Assembly (NCBI GenBank): GCA_001986395.2
Contig: MQVO02000089.1
Span: 1-41,857 of the forward strand
DNA: 41,857 nt
Reading direction: 5' to 3'
Origin: Irpex lacteus
Lineage: Eukaryota; Basidiomycota; Agaricomycetes; Polyporales; Irpicaceae
This document shows positions 32,101 through 39,128 of the stretch, piece after piece. How positions within the stretch are numbered: position 1 is the first letter of the stretch; the number at the start of each line of letters is the position of its first letter. The notes under the pieces are model-generated. The model was not told the origin of the DNA. It saw nothing but the letters and a program-made list of their open reading frames with translations, and searched no databases. The position numbers and the translations under genes were made by a program.

Positions 32101-34188
32101 ACCAGACTCTCTCAAACGCTTCATGGCTTTGAATTGAATAGTCTTTTGATCATCGTTCTCCCAAAGTTCTGCAAGTTCATCACCTACTAGTCCATGGACA
32201 ATTAAGGTAGCTTGACCCGATTGAGTGCTATCTTCATCTTCCACGGTGTGATCAGCAGTCGACTCGGATTCGTTGTTGTCGTCCTTTTCCTCCATTCTAT
32301 AATCGACTATAACCGGAGGCGTATCTTCAGGATATTCTCGCAGATTATCATACGAGATATTCAGGTCGGCGTAGTCAATATGATTTAATTTCAGCCACTC
32401 CAATGCATGGGCAACTCTGTCACGACGGACTAATAACGGAGTCCGCTTGTATTTCTTAGGAGTGGGAGCTGTAGGTCCAACATAGACGATGGCCATGACC
32501 TCTTCAAAATCTTTCACCTTTGGAGGCAACGTATTATATATCATTCTGGTGGGTGCAGCCCGACATACAATATTTGCTTTCATTTGCATAAGCTTCGATT
32601 CACTTACTCGAACAATAGTTCTACTAACATTAATCTTGGCAATCAGTCTCTGCTCCATCCATGATAAGCCAGTTAATTCGGGCGGCACTTCTCCTAGCCA
32701 TAATCCGTTAGCAAGTGCATTCATTGGCATCTTTCCATGTTTCAAGACATGTAAGCAATTTGAACATATACCTGTGCAATCAGGAGCAAGTACTGGTCCA
32801 TTTATTGACAGCACGTCTTGAGATTCGCTTCTTCTCATTTGTCGTGTAGCCTCAGGATTATACAAGGGAGACAGATCAATGTCTGCGTCTGTAAGAGGAG
32901 TGAGATCTTTTGTACGGTTCAAACAGCCACAAGACGCACACCCACTTTCTTGTACATTCTCAAAATTAGAATCGCCTACAAAACCATTTACTATTTTCGC
33001 TATCTTATCTTCAGTAGGTGGAGAGGGAGGGAACCTCTTTGATGCACGCCATTTTTTACAAGCTTTTTGATGCGATAGTTTTGAACTGCTCTCCTTTGTC
33101 TCAGTAGTTCCATGTGCTTTGACCTTCATACGATGTTTACGAGAACGTTCGGTACTAGTAGAAGCAGTATAGGGAACAAACCGTGACATGAAACGAGAGC
33201 ACGAAATACACTGATGAGATCTGATACGACTCATCAGATCAGCTCGGTGCAATCCATGCTTACCAGCCGATATGTTATGTAGTTTTGCAATAATTCTCAA
33301 GGTCTTTACAGGTATGTACTCATATAGGGAATGTAATGGTATATTTGCACAGACGTGGTCTCTGTATACTCCATCATCGATAACGTAGTCCTTAAAGATG
33401 TACTGGTCATTAGGTAAACGCGAAGGACTGATTATGTAGGGTAGCAGATCAGTATCCGACCAAATTCGTTGTGATAAACCTCCCCCGAGCATGTCTGACC
33501 GCGTACGCTCAAGTTCAACATACGTTGGTTCATTGCATGCATTACGAGGGACCGTGTGATCCCAAGAGTACGAATACAATGTAACCTCCTTCAGATATGT
33601 CAGGAAATCGTGACGTCTGTGCATATTACGAACACATTTGAGTTTAGCTAACCGGGAGATATTTTCCACTGTACGTACTGGGAACCAAAATAACGCCAGA
33701 TGCTGACAGGAGTTTGCAACCGTACAGTGTATCTCGGGCTTATATCTAATTACGAGTGTTTTCAGAATTTCTCTATTACCGTTGAAGATCTCACGTTTAA
33801 CGTATACGCATAACCTTGTACTGACGCACACAACATTGCAAGTCTCGGATATAGTTATTGCATACTGCACGGGTTTTTCATTTTTGGTACCCTGCTCGAC
33901 CAAGCCCGTAACGGGCGCGAGATAGTTCACGGTACTCGCAATTACCGGACAGTCAATGTCAAGAGGTATGATAGATTGGACGTTGGACGCTCTCAATGGA
34001 GTGTAAGAGTCAACTGCGGTAGTTTCATGAGCATTGTTACTACAGAAGAGAGCTCGCACCGTGAGGCTATAAATGACGGTCGGCACCATCAATTGGGACA
34101 GCACGTAGAATAATACGTGAAACCATAGCATGTTTTTTATCGGTGCATACGCACGACGGTATCCTAAGTAGCGAGTATTAGCCCACAT
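26152..34188 (-). CDS. Helitron Rep/Helicase polyprotein with chromo-like and USP-like domains, 2678 aa
   Basis: One uninterrupted frame. Order by residue: variable N-terminus with a SAP-like helix pair (about 293-326) and Cys/His clusters (417-480); DUF6570-like region (about 485-610); Helitron_like_N Rep nuclease with HUH motif H957-M-H959 and the double tyrosine Y1148/Y1152 before K1155; chromo-like fold (about 1321-1373, ending HVQW..GSLTWEP); long acidic linker; PIF1/RecD-like helicase with Walker A GMAGTGKS (1776-1783), Walker B IDE (1854-1856), GDFAQLPP (1892-1899) and TCLSRG (2214-2219); USP-like C19 protease with C2415, two CxxC pairs (2512/2515, 2568/2571), H2623 and WYHDG (2636-2640). 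Rep nicks and transfers single-stranded DNA during rolling-circle transposition and the helicase unwinds it. All these residues are in place and there is no stop, so recent activity is plausible. Confidence 0.93.
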   Translation of the reverse strand: MWANTRYLGYRRAYAPIKNMLWFHVLFYVLSQLMVPTVIYSLTVRALFCSNNAHETTAVDSYTPLRASNVQSIIPLDIDCPVIASTVNYLAPVTGLVEQGTKNEKPVQYAITISETCNVVCVSTRLCVYVKREIFNGNREILKTLVIRYKPEIHCTVANSCQHLALFWFPVRTVENISRLAKLKCVRNMHRRHDFLTYLKEVTLYSYSWDHTVPRNACNEPTYVELERTRSDMLGGGLSQRIWSDTDLLPYIISPSRLPNDQYIFKDYVIDDGVYRDHVCANIPLHSLYEYIPVKTLRIIAKLHNISAGKHGLHRADLMSRIRSHQCISCSRFMSRFVPYTASTSTERSRKHRMKVKAHGTTETKESSSKLSHQKACKKWRASKRFPPSPPTEDKIAKIVNGFVGDSNFENVQESGCASCGCLNRTKDLTPLTDADIDLSPLYNPEATRQMRRSESQDVLSINGPVLAPDCTGICSNCLHVLKHGKMPMNALANGLWLGEVPPELTGLSWMEQRLIAKINVSRTIVRVSESKLMQMKANIVCRAAPTRMIYNTLPPKVKDFEEVMAIVYVGPTAPTPKKYKRTPLLVRRDRVAHALEWLKLNHIDYADLNISYDNLREYPEDTPPVIVDYRMEEKDDNNESESTADHTVEDEDSTQSGQATLIVHGLVGDELAELWENDDQKTIQFKAMKRLRESGKAMAIRLADDPESIWNNSQLYPSMFPWLFPYGYGGLGNDRIMKTVSDATRKKNWLLYYDKRFQHDKIFSLVAFNHQQIKNSSNGGYLLTLKQNFGDVVQRLLNIPLNVLEDLIERTKNGHVVPETATEKDCFRLLNDIEYVATHVDGSMSNRRRMRNEIRSLTCYLGAPSWFITFAPADVNHPVALYYASDNLKIYPQIINADDRARLIANSPVAGAKFFKFMVDTFIKHVLGYGNYRDGFYGKTSGYYGTVEQQGRLTLHMHMLIWIEHSLTPQEIRDKILEPTSDFQKRMVEYLESVHCGEFIDTDMDSMNEIMTKQKTENPEQLQPTCTLPTYMPTYCSENCLSCVQCTDTTKWQQQYQTEVNKLLFLSNRHRHISKCFKPPYVDTCKARFPREVHTHTSVDSNTGALTLKKGEAWLNTFTPLLTYLMRCNTDVTNLQSSTAMNLVIEYITDYITKSPLKTHVMFDAVKTVFIREAGKQENVDRDRITQSRSLITKMVNSLTSKSEIGSPMASMYLLGHPDHYTSHNFQRFYWKRYVSEVRDAYEDVADNTNTNIPHIDTTQQIQIKLALGKSQKGIVGISPVFDYMYRPSIYENVSLYDWIRLSQKTIVKSSNNVINVPEDEYIVDDIVEHKWIKDPSNGQNRVLFHVQWIDGSLTWEPLQICNRLKALDRYFSRKHVTHWTQLVKVESEDSEMEDIETSSIDSHSNTSICSSNTDEVNSDTELEYSSDSENNNESENDIEGEIDDELECQREDEVDHNKHSSQDDTVTDSYHSYHRFLEHHPQYERYKVKLVTEKFAKVPDFVGGILPRRDKGNIEDYSMTMLTLFKPWRTGLELKDLSASWFETFENHSFTEREKDIMKYFHLRYECRDARDDFAAQRKASSNISADWPKYFDNDEMDDLDDNSYYDNNIDDYNVNEDDDWIDIVAADKSSKPRLEKMTEADDVLHRNNMLNPNTDNIPPLLPSHRSIETDKTAHYWQTLLTNKRDNILQERRGQAAIAQRQKLKTSIKPNTVKIIDQSYFNKHFTPHNPEDCKLITDIINQYTLNKEQTRAFKIIANHATVDNPSQLKMYLGGMAGTGKSQVIKALIEFFAKRKENHRFMCMAPTGSAAALIGGSTYHSILGINPYREKNEQLTSVNDIRSHLTHVDYIFIDEISMIDCHNLYNISKQMCQALGNETEPFGGKNIICAGDFAQLPPIYSSRALYSHEVTSLAHTTQSHVQQECSLGKAIWHQFTTVVILRQNMRQKTQSPNDARFRVLLENLRYKSCTKEDIQFLRQRISGNNSNQPNWCSSDFRNVSVITSYNATRDQFNERGAERFAKEIHQPLKTFYSMDRYSNNDTKSKRQRQKDRNHSRNTDILKQSDQLLFWSLPPSCTNNHVGQLKLCIGMPVMIKKNKATECGVTNGAEGIVVGWKSRNIDANHETLDIVFVKLTSPSIPVKLDGLDENIVPVTAESINVACKLPGNKTQTINRTQVPIIINFAMTDYASQGRTREYNVVDIHNCRNHQAIYTCLSRGSCYDKTLIIQNFTDRHMTGGISGYLRQEFRELELLDEITKLRYNNKLLKGVSGYTRNHLISSYRNAKGKNYIPNTMPQVLKWATNTYDIEDMIDEMEWCVVDKSKTTKNLAKESKTVTSNKCKLTPNYVPAEGTSQLTKISTTEPKRVIRKRALSASSSSHALQDTKKLKYHNSNTINNVSQSPVGYIWNSHTQSCAFDSLFTILLHNMNENIACWNSSISEMNEHLQLFYTVFNNIEHNNDNLTMGRNQIHDTMAEMYPQAFNNTGLGNDVRELCYYMLRPLQCNISNIKFCKTCKQEISQTTRIGSWSYYCSVSIWNNKAIRAGSYKNQTSSSWVKANLFQKSRKKCTNCNHILEKRTRYQNPPWFLGLYIDENITIHCQHHILVDGCEYKLIGIIYYGDRHFTSRIISNDGSIWYHDGIQTQSECRYEGNISTYNHNLLHMSPNYHKSSIVLYQRV

Positions 34189-34452
34189 AATGAAGTTTGG
34201 CTACGTACGTAGTTGGTTTATTGCTAGTTACTAGGTCGTTCGAGTGAAGGTACGGGCAAAAGAAAGGTCAGAGTCTGCGGGCATGACCTCATGGTGGAGT
34301 AAATTCAATCTCCGGTTGATTCGCACGCACTTCTCCATCTCAAGTTCAACGGATACCGGTTCGCGACAAGTAGAGCACAAAGAATACGTAGCAATAGAGC
34401 ACTGGCAGTATAGTAAAGTACATCAAGCAGACCATTTCAAAGCTTATTACAA

Positions 34453-37112
34453 TTATTGTCCAAATGGAGTACCTAGCAAGCATACACCGACTAAAGTGAA
34501 CCTCAAGTCTTTGTGAGTACCGAAGCCCTGACTGTAGTGGTTGTTGTAGATAAATGGCAATGCAAGAAGAAGCACAAGGGAACACTGTGGGATTTCTTTT
34601 TGATACAGAGGTGCTTCAGCGAGACGGGCGTAGAACATATCCACGTCGTCGATATCGCTTGGAGTACCGTCAGGAGCAAACCACTGCCGCATATCAAAGA
34701 CTGGTACTATTGGTAACAGTAAGACGACATGTAACTGAAAAATAGGCTCGTACTTACCTTCGTCAGCACACCGCAACCCTCCTCTGTTGATGATAGCACG
34801 CAACCGGTTATTGAGTTGCTCTGTCTTGTCACCAGAGACGAAACGATAGTCCACCGGGGTAACTCCTTGGGACGTTCTTGTAGTCGGCGGTGCTGTTTTT
34901 GCGAACGGGTTAGCAGCCTCGGCAGGTGATACGTCTGTGTACAAAAAGATTAGACAGCGCATCGTACCGTGAATTAGACACATACCTTCAGACTTCATAG
35001 CTTGTGTATTGAAGTCCACGCTTCCATTCCACCCGGTGATGTGCATGACGTCGAACCCCATCAGGTGAGCGAAGAAGTTAAAAGCGCGAGGCCATTCCAG
35101 ACAAGCAGGAGAGAAGGGAACGGCCTTGACCAGTGAACCACTGGACCCCAGTAACTTTGGATCGACCGTGTTGCATTGAGTGGCGCCACCAATGAAAGAG
35201 AAGCAAACCTTCTCCTTAGGGTTGTCAACATGTGTGAAGTAATGACGTGTGCCGCTGCGAGAGGCGTTTGACCAGTCCGCTGAATGCATGGTGAACTTAC
35301 GCCAGTCGGCTCGCGCCGGGTTGTGGATGAGTTTGCCCATGGAGGGTGCAGTGACAACGTTAACTATGGCACTACGTGTGTTCACCGTACGTTAGTGGCG
35401 AATAATATACATACAAAAGGTATTAAACGACACATACCGTTCCTGGGGTGTATTGTCACGGATGTGAACACGGTGCAAGAACTCCCTGAGCCTGTTCACT
35501 GCAAGTTCGTGACCAAGGCAGATGACCTGGGTTGCAGCACGTCTAGTAGTTGTTAGCAGACATCACTGTTAACCGAGTTAACTAACTCACTCTAACAACG
35601 GTAAGTCCTTGTATGTTCCCGCGAGCGATGGACAGATATGTGCGCCAATATTGTCAATATTGAAAGAGCTAATCATATCTTCCATCGTGTCGATAGTCGG
35701 CGGAGGTTGTCGACGCGTAGATCCAGATGCTTTACGAGGGGAAGATAACCCGCTCTTATCCCTAGAACATTAATGTAAGTACGGACTAGTCAGAACGATA
35801 GTACAGACGCACATTTTACCAGTGATACCTTTCAAACTACAGAACTATGTCAGATCACGTCTAATATCTAAGGAAAACGTGTGACTCACGGTGTCTCGGG
35901 TACGTCGTCTTGAGCATCATCGTCATCTTCACTCGAATCTTCAATACGTTTCAGATTCTTCTTTCTGCAGGGGCGTTGTAAGTAGGTTGAACACATAACA
36001 AAAGAAATCAGCACATACAGAGGTTTAACAGGCGTAACGGGAGGCGAATCGTTGTCGTAGGGGGTGGCAGGTTGCTCGTCACTGCTGATTTCCAAGATGT
36101 TGTCCCATGACGAGGGGTGTAAGGTCCCAGGATGTTTAAACTTGTGGTCGACGTACGTGACTGGTGAATAGTTGGAAGGCTTAGCCTTATTCCGAGAGGA
36201 CGACGGAGTCGGAGCTGAGTAACGATCTGCTCGCTGTTTTCCTTTATTCTTGGACGGGGTGACACTGAATGTTATAAGATAGGTCAGACGTTGTATATAT
36301 AGACGACAACATGAACATACGGAGGTGGTGTCTCATTATCTTCGCCCTCATCCCCTTCGCTTTTCTCCTCCGGCCTACGATTATGCTTAGTTTGATAATA
36401 CCACAGAATCCCAGAATCATCGTACCTCGACGGCTGGTCGGAGGGCCAAGGGACTTCCGGAGACATACTTCTCAGCCTGTGGTACATCACCGTGAGCAGA
36501 TAAGACAGCCGTAGCAGGTTTACTGACCTCTGTTGAACATCTTCCTCGGATTCACTGCTAGCTTCACATGGGTCTAAGTCCATGTTGGCCTCGGAATCAC
36601 GATAAATTGGGGACGAACGATCTTGTCTAATTTGCAGTGGTTAGTATAAGCACGCCGTGCAACAGTTAGCCACGTACTTTGCACGTCTTGCCCGCTTCAC
36701 TTCCTTCACATCGGGAACCACCACTGCAACGGTTTTACGTCTGTTCGTGTGTGTTATCGACTGCTGGAATAGGCCCCTGAAGTATGTACTCACGGACTGC
36801 GTCGAGGCCCTGTGCTTTGCACTGCGCTGGTAGGTAACTCGTCCTCTTCCGGATTCGAGGACTGGGCATGTTTTTTCGAGCTAACAAAACACAGGAGTGT
36901 ATAAGGAGGATGTAAATCTGTAGATAGGAAAGGGACATACTGCTTCCTACGTGGAGACGGGGAGACCGAGCGAGGTTTCGCTGGGCGGCCACTATAAACC
37001 AGTGTAAGGTGTGTACACGATTAACCTCAAGATAGGACACAAACCGTTTGACTTCGCTCGTAGACGAACGTTTCTTGCGAGGAGAAGATTGGGTCGATTT
37101 ACCACTGGGCAT
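34453..37112 (-). CDS. Gene A: AT-hook protein of unknown family, 13 exons, 645 aa
   Basis: Thirteen exons join in phase with 12 GT-AG introns, mostly 48-66 nt and one of 128: 37112-37045, 36991-36941, 36880-36794, 36740-36678, 36626-36528, 36476-36321, 36264-36019, 35964-35890, 35761-35591, 35542-35438, 35371-34986, 34934-34758, 34706-34453 (1938 nt). The N-terminus is basic, with an AT-hook core KRGRPAKPR near residue 22, then alternating Ser/Pro and acidic stretches to about 310, as in chromatin-associated proteins. The C-terminal half (about 320-645) is globular, with motifs such as GKLIHNPARADWRKF and FFAHLMGFDVMHITGWNG. I do not recognise the family. An in-frame ATG at 37169 is an alternative start. 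It is divergent from gene B. The perfect phasing argues that it is functional. Confidence 0.75.
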
Positions 37113-37828
37113 AGTATCGAGGGAAGAGGTTAAGAGAAAAACGCGAAGGTTTAGAACTGAACTGAACAAGGGGAGAGAGAGAGAAAGAGAAAGAGAGGGA
37201 ACATATGAGAAATGGAATGGGTGGTTCGCTTCTTGAAACAGATAGTCAAAAGTCGAAAGTACGACGTCTTCTTAAATCTGCCCCATATTTTGAAGAACTG
37301 CTGCCTCAAACACAGTACGTTCCACCCCATTTTTGTTATGACTTCATACTCCATCGCGTAGAATGAATAAAATTGACTACGCGATCAGCGAATAGAACAC
37401 AGATGATGTCAATATCTTACCAAGCAATTGAAACAGTAATGCCAAGCAATCCGTACGGCGTACAGCATTCGCTTGCAAGCCCTTGGACGTTGACCACCGT
37501 TTCTAACAGAGCTATAAATAATATACCTTAAACGTCATGCAGCGCCACCTTTGGAGCAACGATACACCCAAAATGTTTCAGAAGCACGGTATATTGTTTT
37601 CCGTGCAGGACACGTTTAAGGGCTACAACCGTTCTTCGCCGGTTCCAAGTAGCTAATTTGGTAAGATCGGGCGGAACGCGTGTATAGCGTCCGCAAGCAG
37701 CGGAGGCGCATATCGTGAGATACCCGCCGCCCCACCCGATCTCAGCAAAGATTTGCGTCGGCAAGAGGTATTGGGTCTACAAAAAGGCGATAAACAGTCA
37801 TGAATTCACTCGCAGTACTCTACTTACA
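37113..37828. promoter_or_regulatory. Divergent promoter region between genes A and B
   Basis: The start codons of A and B face away from each other with 716 bp between them. Next to gene A lies a purine run (GA/GAAA, 37171-37200) that reads as a CT-rich tract on A's strand, common in fungal leaders. I see no long frame and cannot fix TATA boxes. Confidence 0.5.
37171..37200. repeat. GA-rich microsatellite
   Basis: Interrupted GAGAGA/GAAAGA run just upstream of gene A. It is a pyrimidine tract on gene A's strand. Confidence 0.7.
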
Positions 37829-39049
37829 ATGGCACTGAGGCAGCTTCAGCATCAGCGGACGAAGTACCGTGAGTCTCCTGACATCTTCAACAACAAGCCA
37901 ACTCACCTTATATGCAGTGAAACGCCTTGATGAGATTATCGAAGAAGAGAGCAGCACGTCTTCTCGAAAGTACAAACAGCTGTACCTTTTAGCCCAAGTA
38001 AGTGGTACCACTGCCTCGGATGACTGCTGATGACCGACCTGTTGTCCAGCCGGATCGTCTTCGAGTTAGTAGCACCATATACGACAAGCCAAATGGCCAG
38101 AAAGTTTTGACCTATCCCGTGGATCCGTCAACGAACTTAGACCCTGAAGAAGTCGTTGTCAACATTCAAGGATATCTGGTCAAGTCCGAACTCCCACCTA
38201 TTGTACGCAGGGACCGGTAAGTGAGGAGACTTGAACTAATTTCGGTCAACTAACACATCAGTGCTCAGACTTCCCAAGAACATTAACACCGTCAAACAGT
38301 CTGTTACACTCAATGGGTTGGGTTACGTCCAATTCGAAATTGTGCTCGAGCGATCATGGCCGTCCATTCCCAGTTCGCTGCTCAGTTCCCTCCAGACACT
38401 CTTTTACCCTGGTCTCCGAGTCGCGAGGACGGGGACGTGTGTCTGGAGTTTTCCAACCGTTACTTCTCTCCGCTCGACGATCCTGCTCCTCCACTGGAAT
38501 TTGACTCCGCCGTTGATCCACAAGGTATACTCCTTAATCTGGACGTCGCAGGGAAGCACACCGAAGACAATAAAGTTTTATACTATGAACGGATTCAAAA
38601 GCAGTCTGGCAAGTGAGTATTTTGGGTATATAAGGGCAGCGCGATGTTACTGAGTCACAACATACTTTTACAGAGGATACACGTACTTGCCCTGTAGACC
38701 TACTGCAATACGTGTAGGCCAGCTTGTGGAACTTCAAGTGTCATTCAGCGCGGTTCCCGTGTCAAGGGGTCGGTACACCATGCTCCGAAAACTTCTATCT
38801 ATTTGTATTATGACGAAGGATGTGCAAAACGTAAGCACGAAGCACTAATCACGTTAAGGAGAAATACTTAACTATTGGACGCAGGACCTGAACGAGAGCA
38901 TCTTACAGGGGTTTAGCAGCGCGCAAAGACCCGCGACACGCAAAGTGAAACGCACTGTAGGATACGACGAGGATTCTGACCCAGAAAGCACCCAGCATGC
39001 CATGAAACGAATGCGAGTGTCCGAAGATTCTTCGGATGGCGAGCATTAA
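37829..39049 (+). pseudogene. Gene B: unknown 6-exon gene with one frameshift, about 317 aa
   Basis: Exons 37829-37868, 37918-37997, 38050-38216, 38269-38612, 38674-38830 and 38885-39049 have GT-AG introns of 49-61 nt. The joined length is 953 nt, exactly one base short of a multiple of three. Codon-like sequence changes register once, near 38355 in exon 4 (VQFEIVLERS in one frame, MAVHSQFAAQF in the next), so a single base seems lost. Every other junction is in phase. The protein has a helical N-terminus, a compact middle with SPLDDPAPPLEFD and a basic-acidic tail. I do not recognise a domain. It may be a recent pseudogene, a programmed shift or a sequencing error. Divergent from gene A, convergent with gene C. 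Confidence 0.65.
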
Positions 39050-39128
39050 GTAAGACACGTTTCGCAGTTCATTCATGTAGTCTCTATGATATAGATTAGT
39101 ACCATTCACCTACTACGCTTTGTACGCG

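Larger units (their letters stand above)
26077..34452 (-). mobile_element. Autonomous Helitron
   Basis: A single Rep/Helicase gene occupies nearly the whole element. The left (3') end must lie between the copia tail and the stop codon at 26152. A GC hairpin at 26091-26103 (GCCG/CGGC stem) lies there and is followed on the minus strand by CTGCTCAAAACAAG, which is not a textbook CTRR end. The right (5') end must lie between the start codon at 34188 and the end of gene A at 34453. Both borders are approximate. The element looks more A+T-rich than the flanking host DNA. Confidence 0.7.

Noticed and set aside
26077..34452. Exact Helitron ends with TC start, CTRR end and A-T target
   Set aside because: I could not find a textbook CTRR terminus, and the 5' end lies somewhere in about 260 bp without a decisive signal. 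Only approximate borders are given.
34244..34516. 90-codon plus-strand frame between Helitron and gene A
   Set aside because: It overlaps the 3' exon of gene A on the other strand and has no support of its own.
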